From contig NZ_JAPDHZ010000002.1 in the NCBI RefSeq assembly GCF_029525555.1, forward strand, positions 905,868 through 969,867: DNA of 64,000 nucleotides. Direction: 5' to 3'. The stretch comes from Cohnella ginsengisoli (GTDB taxonomy: Bacteria; Bacillota; Bacilli; Paenibacillales; Paenibacillaceae). This document shows, piece by piece, positions 1 to 10,613 of this stretch. A program made the position numbers and the translations under genes. How positions within the stretch are numbered: the stretch's first letter is position 1; each line of letters begins with the position of its first letter. Under the pieces are notes generated by a model. That model was not told the origin of the DNA. It saw only the letters and a program-made list of their open reading frames with translations, and ran no database searches.

Positions 1-383
1 CAGAGACCCGTAAACACTTCGTGCGCGCGTCCCGCGAGTCGCGTCAGCATCGACACGGCCTCCTTGCGATCCTTCGGTTTGCCGAGCACGTCCCCGTCCA
101 GCACGACGATCGTGTCGCTGCCGACGACGATCGCTCCCGGCGTTCGCGAAGCCCGCTCCAGCACGGCGGAAGCCTTGCGTTGGGCGAGCTCTTCGACGAT
201 GCGCGCGGGACTCCAACCCTCGGGCGTATCCTCGTCCGCATGGCTCGGCATAATCTCGACGGGCAAGCCGAGCAGGCCGATCAATTGCTGTCTGCGAGGC
301 GAAGTGGAAGCGAGAACGAGCGTAGCGCGCGTCTCCGGCAAAGCATGTTGGGTCATATCGGAAATCTTCCTTTCAGCATCCAT
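1..383 (-). CDS. maf: Maf-like nucleotide pyrophosphatase (partial)
   Basis: The 5' part of a Maf-family gene, running off the left edge. Maf proteins hydrolyse non-canonical or modified nucleoside triphosphates (dTTP/UTP type). The translation shows the signature LASTSPRRQQLI near residue 22 and the conserved GSDTIVVLDG segment that carries a metal/catalytic acid. I start at the ATG at 383; a second ATG lies nine codons further in (MTQHALPET), and either could be used. It is the promoter-distal gene of the valS-folC-murC-SPOR-DUF4321-maf series, all on the minus strand. The C-terminal third is outside the window, so completeness cannot be judged. Confidence 0.9.
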   Translation of the reverse strand, partial: MDAERKISDMTQHALPETRATLVLASTSPRRQQLIGLLGLPVEIMPSHADEDTPEGWSPARIVEELAQRKASAVLERASRTPGAIVVGSDTIVVLDGDVLGKPKDRKEAVSMLTRLAGRAHEVFTGL

Positions 384-408
384 TAGCTTTTGCCCTGCGG
401 GCATTCCA

Positions 409-651
409 TTACATTTTCCGGTAAATCCAGATTGCCGCCGCAATGCCGACCATACTTAGCAGGCTCACGTTCAGCGAAAAGTTGATGTTGTAAACGAGAA
501 CGAGCAAATCGGCGGAAGGGGACCAGTGCACCTTCACCGTCCGCGTGAGGAAGTCGAGCCCGGGAACGCGCTTCAGCCAGTCCGCGACAAGCGCGCCGGC
601 CAGCATGCCGAGGAATACGAATAAAATCAAAATCCAGCCGTTTTTCTTCAC
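409..651 (-). CDS. DUF4321 small membrane protein
   Basis: A membrane protein of about 80 residues with two hydrophobic segments, one right after the start (WILILFVFLGMLAGAL) and one at the C-terminus (LNVSLLSMVGIAAAIWIY). It matches DUF4321 proteins in length and topology; the function is unknown. The GTG at 651 (VKKNGW) is preferred because GGGAG lies 11 bases upstream and because family members begin with KK-N-W-like residues; an in-frame ATG at 672 has no ribosome site. It lies between the SPOR gene and maf. Confidence 0.75.
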   Translation of the reverse strand: MKKNGWILILFVFLGMLAGALVADWLKRVPGLDFLTRTVKVHWSPSADLLVLVYNINFSLNVSLLSMVGIAAAIWIYRKM

Positions 652-841
652 GCTATCTACGTCTCCCGCCATTTTTTGACACTTGCTTCATTATTATACG
701 TGGCTCCGGCGGCACGCACAATGGACAACGCAAAGACAGCCCCTAGGACGGGGCTGCCTATACGTATGACGCAGGAAGCGGCGGCTGCGATAGGTCTTCG
801 GGTCCAGGCAGCTTCCCTGCATTTGCAGATAAAATCGCAGC

Positions 842-2617
842 TCAGTCGCCGTCTTCGCCGAGCTCCTCGCGCAGCTGGCGGGCGATCAACGCCGCTTTCA
901 TCGCCGACGTCTGCACGGCGCGCAAGCGAGCGGCGGACGGTTCCTTGACGTAGGCGGCCCACTGCTCGGACGCGGCGCCGAGCTGAGCCGCCAAGGCGCC
1001 CGCAGGCTCGCTTCGGCTGCCGGACCACGCAGCCATGTCCGTCTTTGCGGCGTTCCAGCGTTTCAAAGCGGCTTGGATATCGGCGGCAGCCTGCGTGCTT
1101 GGCGGCGATGAACCGCCATCGGTCAACAGCTCGGCCGACGTTCCCGCGAGCAAACGGCCGAGCGCGTCGCTTTCCTCCAGATAGGCAGCCCACGACACCG
1201 CCGCCGGCGTCTGCGGCAGCGAGAGCGCCCGGTTGTCTAGCGCCTTGGCGTACAGCTCCTCGTCGGTCAGCGCCGCAGCCAGCTTTTCCGCCTCGGCCTT
1301 GCCGTCTGCGATTCCCGCGTATACGCGGTACCCGTCCGTCGTATCGGTCGCGGCCGCGATGCCTTGGCTCGTGAGCGATTGGACGGCCTCGTTCATGCTG
1401 GCTTCGCTCTGGAAGACGCCGTACTGCAGCAGGTAGCTCACCGAGGCGGGCACCTGGGCGTCGCCTGCGGCGCCTGCCGCTTTGTCCGACTGCGCTGCGC
1501 CTGCCGGATCCGTGCCGTCCGGCTTGCCGGCTGACGACCGTCCCGAGGCTCCCGGGTCGGCCTTGGTGCCGTCGGACGATGCCGCAGCGCCCGATGCCGC
1601 AGGCTTCAACCCGGCGGATGCCGGATCTGCGGCGCTTCCCGAAGGCAAAATAGGTTCGCCCGTGAAAAGTGCCAGCACGATATAACCAAAGATCGCTCCC
1701 GTCACGATCGCGGCCGCGACCGAAGCGAATATCCGCATCCAAGACGGCCCGCCGCGGTACCTGCGCGTATTCCCGCCGTCGATCCCGTGCTCGTCCGCAT
1801 CCCAATACAGCTCCGAATCCAGCGGGAACGAACCGGTGCCTGACGCTGCGCTAACATTATACGGCGCATAAGAATCTTGAACTTCGATGGACGAATAGCC
1901 TTCTTGATCGTCCTGACGCGCAACGGTGTGGCGAAGCTCTCCGTAGGGGATATCGGGCAACGACGGCGCCTGGACGGAAGACGGCTTGCGAAAACCGGCG
2001 ACGCGTCCGACCGGCGCGGTTTTCAAAAGATCCGCAGCTTGCGTACGGCTCTCGCTCCTCGGCCGGCCGTTCTCCCGGTCGGTGCCGCGGATCATCTGCT
2101 CCAAAGCCTCGACGTCGTCCTGGTAAGGACCCGATCGCGCTTCGCGATCGACCGATCTTTTAGCCGGCTGCGGAGGAATCGGGCGTTCGCGCGTCGAGCT
2201 TGCGCCCGGCGGACGCGCGTCGGATATATGCCCGTCGGAAGAATGCCGGCCAGCGGCAGGCCCGATGCCAGCGGACGCGCTTTGCTGCGCGCGGATCGGC
2301 GCCGGCGCGCCGCCTTCCGACACGGCATCTCGCATGCGTAGCCCTGACGCCGCGTCCGGCGCCGGGCGCCCTTGCCCGATATGCGCGCCTTTGCCCGGCA
2401 GGCGATATCCGCTGCCGTCGCTCTGCCCCGGTCTGCTCGCCTGCGCCGAAAACCCGCGCGGTTTAAAGCCTCGGGCTGCCGGATCCGCGAGGGCGGCGTT
2501 CGCGTTTCCTTGCGCCGACGCCTGCAGCGCGGAATCTCGCTGGACGGCGCTATCGTTTCGGACTTCCCTCGGAAGGTTGCCGTCGAACTTAAAGGTCATT
2601 CTGGAAGGTGGCTGCAT
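842..2617 (-). CDS. SPOR-domain membrane protein
   Basis: A protein of 591 residues. The long N-terminal region is low-complexity, charged and Pro/Ala/Gly-rich and is predicted cytoplasmic. One transmembrane helix at about 296-319 (IFASVAAAIVTGAIFGYIVL) is followed by a Ser/Gly/Ala linker and a SPOR domain at about 395-465 (SYLLQYGVFQSEASMN, then YRVYAGIADGKAEAE). SPOR domains bind denuded peptidoglycan at septa, so a role in cell-wall remodelling is likely, though the partner is unknown. The ATG at 2617 is chosen because GGGAGAAG precedes it; an upstream extension of 34 codons lacks a ribosome site. It follows murC after a terminator. Confidence 0.82.
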   Translation of the reverse strand: MQPPSRMTFKFDGNLPREVRNDSAVQRDSALQASAQGNANAALADPAARGFKPRGFSAQASRPGQSDGSGYRLPGKGAHIGQGRPAPDAASGLRMRDAVSEGGAPAPIRAQQSASAGIGPAAGRHSSDGHISDARPPGASSTRERPIPPQPAKRSVDREARSGPYQDDVEALEQMIRGTDRENGRPRSESRTQAADLLKTAPVGRVAGFRKPSSVQAPSLPDIPYGELRHTVARQDDQEGYSSIEVQDSYAPYNVSAASGTGSFPLDSELYWDADEHGIDGGNTRRYRGGPSWMRIFASVAAAIVTGAIFGYIVLALFTGEPILPSGSAADPASAGLKPAASGAAASSDGTKADPGASGRSSAGKPDGTDPAGAAQSDKAAGAAGDAQVPASVSYLLQYGVFQSEASMNEAVQSLTSQGIAAATDTTDGYRVYAGIADGKAEAEKLAAALTDEELYAKALDNRALSLPQTPAAVSWAAYLEESDALGRLLAGTSAELLTDGGSSPPSTQAAADIQAALKRWNAAKTDMAAWSGSRSEPAGALAAQLGAASEQWAAYVKEPSAARLRAVQTSAMKAALIARQLREELGEDGD

Positions 2618-2826
2618 CTTGGCTTCTCTCCCTGCTGCTTCGTCTATTAATCCTAGTCTATGAGCATATGAGAGAGAATATGATCGCCTGAAAAGCCGCT
2701 TTCGCCGGCGCGATACCAACCGCGCAAAACTCGCTTGCTTCCCATGCCAGATCGGAAACGACCGCTCCGGCGGTGTTTTCCTCGCTTACAGCCGAGCGGT
2801 TAGAGCGTATTAAAGCCCGCCGGGCA

Positions 2827-2860
2827 ACAAAAAACGCAGCGGGGAAATCCCGCTGCGCTT
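2827..2860 (-). terminator. Rho-independent terminator after murC
   Basis: Read on the minus strand, GCAGCGGG-atttc-CCCGCTGC is followed by a run of six T. It lies just after the murC stop and separates murC from the SPOR gene. Confidence 0.8.
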
Positions 2861-2868
2861 CGGTTCTG

Positions 2869-4298
2869 CTATTGCTTTCCCGCCCGTTCCCGCAAAATGC
2901 GGGCCAGTTCGTCGGCGGTCTTCCAGATGTCGCCAGCCCCCATCGTCAGCACGAGATCGCCGGGCTTCACCCGCTCGGCGAGCAGGTCGCGGACCTGCTC
3001 TCGCGTCGGCACGTACGAGACGTTGGCATTGCTGTTCTCTGCGATCAACTGGACAAGGCGCGACGACGTGACGCCCTCGATGCGCTTCTCGCCGGCCGGC
3101 GAGTAGATATCGGTAATATACACCTCGTCCGCCTCGGCGAATGCCCGGCTGAACGCATCCAGCAGAAAGTAGGTACGCGTGTACCGCTGCGGCTGGAATA
3201 CCGCCAGAATGCGTTTGCCGGTTGCCTTGGCCGCCAGGATCGTCGCCTGGATCTCCGTCGGATGATGCGCGTAATCGTCGATGACGAGCATGTCGTTCAC
3301 GTCACCGAGCACCTGGAATCGGCGCTTCGCGCCCCTGAACTCCACGATCGACGAAGCGATCCGTTCGAAAGGCACGCCTGCGTGCAGGCAAACGACGATC
3401 GTCGCGAGGGCGTTGTAAACGTTATGCAGACCGGGCACGGAGAGACGAACGAGACCAAGCGTCTCCTCGCCCTTGACGACGTCGAACGAGGCTTGACGGT
3501 CGCCCAATTCAATATGGACCGCTTTATAGTCCGCTTCTTGCTCGATGCCGAACGTGATCACGTTCGTTCCCGCCGCCTGGGGTAGCAGCTCCCTGACATT
3601 GGCGTCGTCCGCGCAAACGACGGCGCAGCCTTCGGGACGAACCTGCTTAAGGAATTGCACGTAAGCCGCCTTAAGCTTGCCGAAGTCGCCGTCGTAGTTC
3701 TCAAGATGGTCAGCCTCGATATTCGTAACGACGGCGACCGCGGGCTCGTACTGAAGGAACGACCCGTCGCTCTCGTCAGCCTCGGCCACGACGTGCTCGC
3801 CTTTGCCGGCCTTGGCGTTCGTGCCGACGTTCACGATCTCCCCCCCCCGATGATATAAGTGGGATCGAGACCGGACAGCTCCATGACGAGCGCGATCATC
3901 GAGGAAGTCGTCGTCTTGCCGTGCGCGCCGGCCACCGCGATGCCGGTTCGGCTGTTGAGCAGCCGGGCCAGCATCTGCGCGCGGTGAAGCGTCGGAATGT
4001 TGAGGCTCTCCGCCTCCACGCGCTCGACGTTGTCCCTTGCGAGCGCCGTCGAGTAAACGACGAGATTGGCACCCCTGACGTTGCCAGGCTCGTGCCCGAT
4101 GTAGATCTCGGCCCCTTTGCTGGCCAGTTTGTCCGTCAATTCCTGCCGGGCGACGTCCGACCCGGTCACATGATAGCCCATCTCCAGCATCACTCTGGCA
4201 ATGGCGCTCATCCCGTAGCCGCCGATGCCGATAAAATGTACGTGTTCAGCCGTTGCCAACGACGCTTCACCAGCCTTTGTCAGAAGTTTTGCGTTCAA
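2869..4298 (-). CDS. murC: UDP-N-acetylmuramate--L-alanine ligase, frameshifted
   Basis: MurC adds L-Ala to UDP-MurNAc, the first amino-acid step of peptidoglycan precursor synthesis in the cytoplasm. Motifs: nucleotide-binding [14 protein letters not shown] near the N-terminus, ATP P-loop [10 protein letters not shown], and the central-domain [10 protein letters not shown] and [10 protein letters not shown] segments. The reading frame breaks in a run of nine G (minus strand; C at 3840-3848). With seven G the join reads [10 protein letters not shown], as in homologs, giving about 475 residues. MurC is essential, so a homopolymer error is far likelier than a real mutation. The start is uncertain: the first codon used here is TTG at 4298, overlapping the end of folC by 32 bases, and another TTG lies downstream just before ATAEHVHF. 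Confidence 0.9.
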
Positions 4299-5697
4299 GC
4301 AGCCATGAACGGACGTCCGCGATCAAATAGAGCGTGCCCGTCACGAGCGTCAACGTATTTTCCTCGGGTTCGGCGGCCGCGAGGCTTTGTATTTTTTCGA
4401 GCGCTTTGCGCCAATCCGGTTCGACGATGACGGCTGCCGCGCCGCCCGTATCCCGCCCCGCACGCCGGGCGGCATCCGCCAGCGCTTCAGCCCCCATCTT
4501 GCGATGATGATCCGGTTCCGTAACGACAAGCGTACTCACCATTGGTAGTATATGCCTTAAGGCGTCTTCATGATTCTTGTTCGGCATCATGGCCAGCAGC
4601 ACGTTGAGCTTGTCGCGCGGATACCCTTGCCGGAGCGCCTCCGCGAGCGCGGCCATGCCTTCGGGATTGTGCGCGCCGTCAAGCAGAATGCGAGGCTCGC
4701 GGCTGACGAGTTCTAGCCTGCCCGGCCAAGCCGCCCGGCGAAGGCCTTCCCGCAGGTCCTCCTCGTCGACGATGAGCGCGTAGTACGTCCGCAGCACGTC
4801 GATCGCCATGATCGCGGCGGCGGCATTGGCCTGTTGGTGCGGACCGGCCAGCCCGATTCGGATATCTTCCAGTTCTCTGAACAAATCCCGAAAATCGAAG
4901 GATTGTGCTTCTTCCTCCATACCGCGGTTCTCATAGGAAAACTGTTCGCCCAGTTGATAGAGCGTCGCTTTGCGCGAGGCGGCGGTCTCTTTGACGATCG
5001 CGGCAGCCTCCGGCTGCAGGACGGTCGATATGACAGGAACGCCGGCTTTGACGATGCCTGCTTTTTCCCGGGCAATGTCCGCGATCGTATCGCCCAACAG
5101 ATCCATATGATCGTGCCCGACGTTCGTAATGACGCTGACGACCGGCGTGACGACGTTCGTCACGTCGAGGCGTCCGCCCAAGCCCGTTTCCCATACGACA
5201 TAATCCGGAAAAGCGACCGTCGCGTAGTAGAGAATCGCCATGGCCGTCGTCAGCTCGAAGGCCGTCAGCGCCCCCCATTCGGAATCCGCCAGCTCGTCGG
5301 AGAGCGGCTTCAGGCGGTTCGCAAGGCGAACGATGACCTCCTCGGGCATCGCCTCGCCGTTGTAATCGATACGGTCCGCGAACGACGTCAGATAAGGGGA
5401 CGTGAACAGGCCGACGTCATAGCCGCTCTTCCGCAAAACCGAGGCCAGCATGGCGCAAACGGAGCCTTTGCCGTTCGTACCCGCCACGTGGATGAATCTG
5501 AGCCGGCGGTGCGGATAATTCAGCTTTTCCAGCAGCAGCTCCATCCGCTCGAGGCCCGGCTTGATGCCGACGACCGGCGCGAGGCCGGAGATCCAGCCGA
5601 CCGCCTCCGCGGCGGTCCGAAAGGATGCGTCTCCGCCGTCCTCGGCGGATGCCAGGTCATGATGATTCTGAGATGACGCGTCTTGCGAAGTTGTCAT
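4267..5697 (-). CDS. folC: Folylpolyglutamate synthase / dihydrofolate synthase
   Basis: FolC ligates glutamate to dihydropteroate and to folates (ATP-dependent Mur-ligase fold). Visible motifs are the P-loop [12 protein letters not shown], the segment [23 protein letters not shown], and the C-terminal-domain [11 protein letters not shown]. About 476 residues, slightly longer than usual because of an N-terminal tail. The ATG at 5697 has GGAGG 11 bases upstream; an ATG at 5715 overlaps the valS stop as TGATG and is the alternative. The gene lies directly downstream of valS and upstream of murC, presumably in one transcript controlled by the valS T-box. Confidence 0.95.
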   Translation of the reverse strand: MTTSQDASSQNHHDLASAEDGGDASFRTAAEAVGWISGLAPVVGIKPGLERMELLLEKLNYPHRRLRFIHVAGTNGKGSVCAMLASVLRKSGYDVGLFTSPYLTSFADRIDYNGEAMPEEVIVRLANRLKPLSDELADSEWGALTAFELTTAMAILYYATVAFPDYVVWETGLGGRLDVTNVVTPVVSVITNVGHDHMDLLGDTIADIAREKAGIVKAGVPVISTVLQPEAAAIVKETAASRKATLYQLGEQFSYENRGMEEEAQSFDFRDLFRELEDIRIGLAGPHQQANAAAAIMAIDVLRTYYALIVDEEDLREGLRRAAWPGRLELVSREPRILLDGAHNPEGMAALAEALRQGYPRDKLNVLLAMMPNKNHEDALRHILPMVSTLVVTEPDHHRKMGAEALADAARRAGRDTGGAAAVIVEPDWRKALEKIQSLAAAEPEENTLTLVTGTLYLIADVRSWLLERKTSDKGW

Positions 5698-5714
5698 GCC
5701 TGCGCTCGCCTCCA

Positions 5715-8366
5715 TCAGTTTTTTAGCTCTTCGATCCGGGCCAGCACCTTGTCGCGCTTGTCGCGGTAGTCGGCGCCCTTCGCGCGCTCCTGCTCGACGA
5801 CGTGGGCAGGCGCCTTCGCGATATATCCTTCGTTCGCCAGCTTTTTCTCCACGCGATCGACCTCGGCGTTGAGCGAAGCGAGCTCCTTGGTCAGCCGCGC
5901 GATCTCCTGCCCGATATCGATCAGGCCGGCGATCGGCAGGTATAGCTCGACGCCCGTCACGATGGCGGTCATCGCCTTCTCCGGCGCCGCGAGCCCCGCG
6001 TCCAGCGTCAGGCTCGACGTGTTGCAGAAGCGGCGCAGATACTCTTCGTTGCGCTTCAGGATGCCCGCGGAGGCTTCCGTCGTCGGCTTGGCGAGCAGCT
6101 CGACCTTTTTGCCCGGGGTTACGCCGACCTCGGCGCGCACGTTGCGCACGGCGCGAATCGCGTCCATGAGCAGCCCCATCTCCGAGACCGCGTCCGGCGC
6201 CTCGAAGGCGGCGTCGTACGACGGCCATGCCGCCAGCGTGATCGTCTCGCCGGCTTCGTGCGGCAGATGCTGCCAGATCTCTTCCGACAAATAAGGCATG
6301 AACGGATGCAGCAGTCGCAACGTCCGATCCAGCACGTAAGCGATGACCGATTGCGTGCTCGCCTTCGCCGCCGCGTCTTCGCCGTACAACGTGAGCTTGG
6401 CGAACTCGATGTACCAGTCGCAAAGATCGTCCCAGATGAAATTGTACAGCAGACGTCCCGTCTCGCCGAATTCGTACGTCTCCATCAGCCGCGTCACGTC
6501 TCGCGCCGTCTCGTGGAACCGGTGCAAAATCCAGCGATCGGCCGTGGACAGGCTGCCGCTCAGGTCGATGTCTTCGGCCTTGAAGCCCTCGAGGTTCATC
6601 AAGGCGAAGCGCGAAGCGTTCCAGATCTTGTTGGCGAAGTTACGCGCCTGCTCGACCTTCTCCCAGCGGAAGCGAAGATCCTGCCCCGGCGTATTGCCCG
6701 TTGACAGCATGTAGCGCATCGCGTCGGCGCCGTATTTCTCGATGACCTCGAACGGATCGACGCCGTTGCCGAGCGACTTGGACATCTTGCGGCCTTCGGC
6801 ATCGCGAACGAGACCGTGGATGAGCACGTCCTTGAACGGCGACTCTCCCGTGAACTCCAGCGCGGTGAAAATCATCCGGGCGACCCAGAAATAAATGATG
6901 TCGTAGCCCGTGACGAGCACGTCCGTCGGATAGTAACGCTTCAGATCCTCGGTACTGTCCGGCCAGCCGAGCGTCGAGAACGGCCATAGCGCCGAGCTGA
7001 ACCACGTATCCAACACGTCTTCGTCCTGCACCCAGCCTTCCCCTTCGGGCGCCTCCGTGCCGACGTAGATCTCGTCCGTGCCTTCCTTGTACCAGGCCGG
7101 AATGCGGTGTCCCCACCAGAGCTGGCGGGAGATGCACCAGTCGCGTACGTTCTCGATCCAGTGCAAATAGATCTTCTCGAAGCGGTCCGGCACGAAGTTG
7201 ACGCCCTTGCCCGAGCGCTGCGCGTTGATCGCCGCTTCGGCGAGCGGCTTCATAGAGACGAACCACTGCGTCGAAAGATAAGGCTCCACGACGGCGCCGC
7301 TGCGCTCGCTGTGGCCGACTTGGTGGACGTGGTCCTCGATGCGGATCAGGACGCCCTGCTCCTGCAGGTCCTTGACGATCGCCTTGCGGCAGTCGGCACG
7401 GTCCATCCCCTCGTAAGGACCGGCCTGGTCGTTCATCCGCCCGCTCTCGTCCATGACGATGATCTGCGGCAGATCGTGGCGGGCGCCGACCTCGAAATCG
7501 TTAGGGTCATGCGCCGGCGTGATCTTGACGGCGCCGCTGCCGAAGTCCTTGTCGACGTATTCGTCGCCGACGACCGGGATCTCGCGGCCGACGATCGGCA
7601 GCCGAAGCAGCTTGCCGATCAGGTGCTTGTAGCGCTCGTCCTCGGGATGAACGGCTACCGCCGTATCGCCCAGCATCGTCTCGGGACGCGTCGTCGCGAC
7701 CGTCAGATGGCCGCTGCCGTCGGATAGCGGGTACTTCAGATGATAGAGATGCCCGTTCACTTCTTTGTATTCGACTTCGATGTCCGAGAGCGCGGTCTTG
7801 GCGGCCGGATCCCAGTTGATGATACGCTTGCCGCGGTAGATCAGGCCTTTGTCGTACAGGCGCTTGAACACCTCGCGGACGGCTTTGGACAAGCCTTCGT
7901 CGAGCGTGAAGCGCTCGCGGGAATAATCCAGGCTGAGGCCCATCTTGGACCACTGCTTGCGGATCGAGCCGGCGTACTGCTCCTTCCAGTCCCATACGCG
8001 CTCGAGGAACTTCTCGCGGCCGAGATCGTAGCGGGACAGGCCTTCTTCGCGAAGCTTGCTCTCGACCTTCGTCTGCGTGGCGATGCCCGCATGGTCCGTA
8101 CCCGGCACCCATAGCGCGTCGAAGCCCTGCATCCGCTTGAAGCGGATCAGGATGTCCTGCAGCGTCAAATCGAGCGCATGGCCGATATGCAGCATGCCCG
8201 TCACGTTGGGCGGCGGGATGACGATCGTGTATTTAGGCGCGTCAGGCCTAAGTCCTGCTTTGAAATAACCGCCCTCGAGCCAGGCATCGTACCACCTTTG
8301 CTCGGCGCCGGTCGGGTCGTACGTGGTAGGCAGTTCAAGGGGTTTGCTTTGATTGATGTCGCTCAT
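5715..8366 (-). CDS. valS: Valyl-tRNA synthetase
   Basis: Class Ia aminoacyl-tRNA synthetase charging tRNA-Val. 883 residues, normal for Bacillota. The HIGH signature appears in [15 protein letters not shown] and KMSKS in [11 protein letters not shown]; the editing-domain segment [17 protein letters not shown] is intact, and the C-terminus has the ValRS coiled-coil arm ([19 protein letters not shown]). The ATG at 8366 is preferred: GGAGGT is 10 bases upstream, while a GTG three codons earlier is too close to it. Expression is expected to respond to uncharged tRNA-Val through the leader at 8400-8757. Confidence 0.97.
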   Translation of the reverse strand: MSDINQSKPLELPTTYDPTGAEQRWYDAWLEGGYFKAGLRPDAPKYTIVIPPPNVTGMLHIGHALDLTLQDILIRFKRMQGFDALWVPGTDHAGIATQTKVESKLREEGLSRYDLGREKFLERVWDWKEQYAGSIRKQWSKMGLSLDYSRERFTLDEGLSKAVREVFKRLYDKGLIYRGKRIINWDPAAKTALSDIEVEYKEVNGHLYHLKYPLSDGSGHLTVATTRPETMLGDTAVAVHPEDERYKHLIGKLLRLPIVGREIPVVGDEYVDKDFGSGAVKITPAHDPNDFEVGARHDLPQIIVMDESGRMNDQAGPYEGMDRADCRKAIVKDLQEQGVLIRIEDHVHQVGHSERSGAVVEPYLSTQWFVSMKPLAEAAINAQRSGKGVNFVPDRFEKIYLHWIENVRDWCISRQLWWGHRIPAWYKEGTDEIYVGTEAPEGEGWVQDEDVLDTWFSSALWPFSTLGWPDSTEDLKRYYPTDVLVTGYDIIYFWVARMIFTALEFTGESPFKDVLIHGLVRDAEGRKMSKSLGNGVDPFEVIEKYGADAMRYMLSTGNTPGQDLRFRWEKVEQARNFANKIWNASRFALMNLEGFKAEDIDLSGSLSTADRWILHRFHETARDVTRLMETYEFGETGRLLYNFIWDDLCDWYIEFAKLTLYGEDAAAKASTQSVIAYVLDRTLRLLHPFMPYLSEEIWQHLPHEAGETITLAAWPSYDAAFEAPDAVSEMGLLMDAIRAVRNVRAEVGVTPGKKVELLAKPTTEASAGILKRNEEYLRRFCNTSSLTLDAGLAAPEKAMTAIVTGVELYLPIAGLIDIGQEIARLTKELASLNAEVDRVEKKLANEGYIAKAPAHVVEQERAKGADYRDKRDKVLARIEELKN

Positions 8367-8399
8367 TGAATTCACAACCTCCAGGGACGTGGATCAGAC

Positions 8400-8757
8400 G
8401 ATTGGCGATCGGCCTCCGGCTCGCGTCATGCCCGGCCGGTCCGGAACGGCAAAGCCGAAGCGCATGCGGGTTCGGGGCGGGATCCCGAAAAAAAGCAAAA
8501 ACCTCCCGCCGCAAAGGACGAAAGGTTGAACTTCCGTGGTACCACCTTCATTCCGCATCTCCCTATCGGACGAAATGCGGCTCTCGAACGCAGGATAACG
8601 GCTGCGGCCGTCCCGTTCTACGGCGTGCTCGGTTCGAACGGGAAACTCCAGGGCGACTTCGGCAGCTTACTTCCTGCGGAACCTCGCAGCGCTGCATAGC
8701 AGCGGTTCCGCTCTCTGAAGGGTAGGACTGCTTACTCATCCCTATCCATGTCTTATT
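8400..8757 (-). promoter_or_regulatory. T-box leader of valS
   Basis: This non-coding stretch upstream of valS carries the T-box core AAGGTGGTACCACGGAA on the minus strand (8532-8548), whose bulge pairs with the uncharged tRNA acceptor end. Upstream lies a Stem I-like region with AGAGAGCGGA (about 8704-8713). Downstream, about 8490-8530, an inverted repeat built around CCTTTCGTCC and GGCGGGAGG leads into GTTTTTGCTTTTTTTC, the competing terminator. A GTC valine triplet occurs in a plausible specifier position (CCGAAGTCGCC near 8655), but I did not model the specifier loop. Uncharged tRNA-Val should stabilise the antiterminator and allow valS-folC-murC transcription. Confidence 0.93.
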
Positions 8758-8762
8758 TTCCT

Positions 8763-8791
8763 ATCATACCCGTACGGCTACATGCAGTCAA
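8763..8791 (-). promoter_or_regulatory. SigA-type promoter of the valS T-box transcript
   Basis: On the minus strand TTGACT (8786-8791), a 17-base spacer and TATGAT (8763-8768) lie immediately upstream of the T-box leader; this is close to the vegetative consensus in both boxes and spacing. Confidence 0.75.
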
Positions 8792-8840
8792 CCTGCGGGC
8801 CGTTGCGGCGGCCGGCGTGCCGGTCCGAAGACGCGAAGAA

Positions 8841-8868
8841 GCCCCGCGGCCGTTGCTGCCGCGGGGCG
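8841..8868 (-). terminator. Likely terminator after spoVID
   Basis: Inverted repeat GCCCCGCGGC ... GCCGCGGGGC followed on the minus strand by TTCTTCGCG. The stem is very strong but the T tail is poor, so termination is likely rather than certain. Confidence 0.55.
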
Positions 8869-8882
8869 AACCGATTCGAAGC

Positions 8883-10475
8883 TTAAGGGATGTAGAGCAC
8901 TTGCCCTTCCGCCAGATGCGGGTCGGGAAGCCGGTTGTACAGCTGAAGCTCGCGGGATTGCAGCTGGTACTTGCCCGCGATGCCGTCAAGGGTATCTTCC
9001 CGCTGCACGATTACCATTTTCACCTTGCGAAACGATTGACCGGCTTCCTTGGCAAGGAACAGACGCGTCCATTCGATCTCGTCTCCCGTGGCGCGGCTGT
9101 TCTGCGTATTCTCGGGCGGCGCGGCTAACCGCGCTTCTTCGGCCGCCTTCAAGCCGGCCTCGCGAATCGCGCCTTTATCGCCGAGCTGCGACAGGATGCC
9201 GACGCCGAATGCGGATTCGGTCCCGCCCGCCCCTTTGCTGGACAAGCCCAGCTTCGGTCCTGCCGGTTCCGGCTGGCGATGCGGGGCTGCTGCCTCGTCG
9301 GAATCGGCCGCTTCCGCCTGCTCCTGAGCCGGAACCTCGTTCTCAAAGCCCGGCCATGCGGGAGGCGCGGAGATATTCGTCTCGTAAACTTGCGGGTAGC
9401 TTGGCGGCTCAGACTGCGCAGGACCGGTCTCGGCTGGCGCGATGAACTCCGCCGGCTCCTCCTCGAGACGCTGGTAGGCGAGCAGCCGCTCCCAAGCTTC
9501 GGCCTCTTCCTGCCTGTCCCGCTCTTCCTCCAGCCGCTTGTCGCGTTCCGCCAGCGCGATCGCCTCAAGCGCTTCCCGCTCGGCTTTTTCCCGCTCGGCA
9601 AGCTCATATGCGCGCGCTTCCTCGGCGGCGCGAGCCTCCAGCTCCGCATTCGCCCTCGCCGCTTCGGCAAGCTGCCGCTCCAGCGCCTCGGCGGCCACTT
9701 GGGCGAGCTCCTGCTGACGAAGCAGCGCCTCTTCCCGCGCACGCGCTTCAGCTTCTGCGCGAGCCCGCTGCTGCTCGTACCAGACAGGCGACGCGGACGC
9801 TTCCTGGGCGGCGTTCGGGTCCGTCCATGCGGGCGGCAGATAAACCGGTCCGGGCTGCGAATAAACGGGCGAATGCGGCTGGCTGCCGGCGGAAAACGGG
9901 ACAATAGGCCGCTCTTCTTCCGGCGTCCCGCCGAAGCCCGCGTTCGCCCCGGCTTCTTCGGCGGATTCGAAGGCGAATTCGCCAAGCGGCGGCAGCGAGA
10001 AGGCTTGGCTGAGCTCGTCGCGCTGCTCCGCTTCGGTCGCGGACACCCGCTCCGGCGCGTCATGCGCGACCGTAAAGCCGTCTTCCAGCCATACCGGCGC
10101 CTCGCGCGCTTCCGTCTGCACGCCTCGCAATCCCAGAACGCCGGTCACGTTCAGCGAGCGCTCGGTGAGCAGGTCGACGTCGAAATGATCGATCTCGACG
10201 TCCAGTTCTTCCAATTGACGCACGCGGCTCTGCGGCAAGGAAATCTCGACCGGAATGCGATGCTCCAACGTCCCGACCGTATCTTCTTGCCCGATCGGCC
10301 GGTAAGTGCCGCTCAGCAGCAAATATCCCCGCAGCAGCACGCTGTCTTCCTGTTCCAGCGCCTCGATGTGCGGCGACAGCTCGATTTCCTCGAGCGTGTC
10401 GATGGGCAAGGCGTCACTCGTCAGCTGTACCCGTTCATAAATATCGAATCTCAACCCGTTCGACGATTCCGTCAC
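8883..10475 (-). CDS. spoVID: Stage VI sporulation protein D
   Basis: SpoVID is a spore-coat morphogenetic protein that drives coat encasement of the forespore. The 530-residue product has the conserved N-terminal domain (LRFDIYERVQL, then LLRGYLLLSGTY and the paired HRIPVEISLP), a long acidic Glu/Ala/Arg-rich and partly coiled central region (about residues 220-340), and a C-terminal LysM domain (VIVQREDTLDGIAGKYQL ... NRLPDPHLAEGQVLYIP). The GTG at 10475 is chosen as the start because GGGGGGAG lies seven bases upstream. As in Bacillus it follows hemL, but no ysxE gene is found between it and valS. Confidence 0.9.
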   Translation of the reverse strand: MTESSNGLRFDIYERVQLTSDALPIDTLEEIELSPHIEALEQEDSVLLRGYLLLSGTYRPIGQEDTVGTLEHRIPVEISLPQSRVRQLEELDVEIDHFDVDLLTERSLNVTGVLGLRGVQTEAREAPVWLEDGFTVAHDAPERVSATEAEQRDELSQAFSLPPLGEFAFESAEEAGANAGFGGTPEEERPIVPFSAGSQPHSPVYSQPGPVYLPPAWTDPNAAQEASASPVWYEQQRARAEAEARAREEALLRQQELAQVAAEALERQLAEAARANAELEARAAEEARAYELAEREKAEREALEAIALAERDKRLEEERDRQEEAEAWERLLAYQRLEEEPAEFIAPAETGPAQSEPPSYPQVYETNISAPPAWPGFENEVPAQEQAEAADSDEAAAPHRQPEPAGPKLGLSSKGAGGTESAFGVGILSQLGDKGAIREAGLKAAEEARLAAPPENTQNSRATGDEIEWTRLFLAKEAGQSFRKVKMVIVQREDTLDGIAGKYQLQSRELQLYNRLPDPHLAEGQVLYIP

Positions 10476-10613
10476 GACAGGTCTCCCCCCTCTCGGCATA
10501 GAGTCCCTGCAACCCCGGCTGCCGGATAACGCCCGGAGGCAGGCTTCACTCCTTCTCTATCTATATGCCTTAAAAAAGGTGGGCATGCCTACGGACTTGT
10601 GCGCCGTCGGGCT

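Noticed and set aside
3831..4298. murC and other split genes as true pseudogenes
   Set aside because: The split genes include essential ones, breaks are confined to homopolymers, and the remaining sequence shows no decay.
4267..6423. A 718-residue frame for folC
   Set aside because: The upstream part is antisense-free overlap with valS in another frame and is low-complexity Arg/Ala-rich; the FolC family start lies near 5697.
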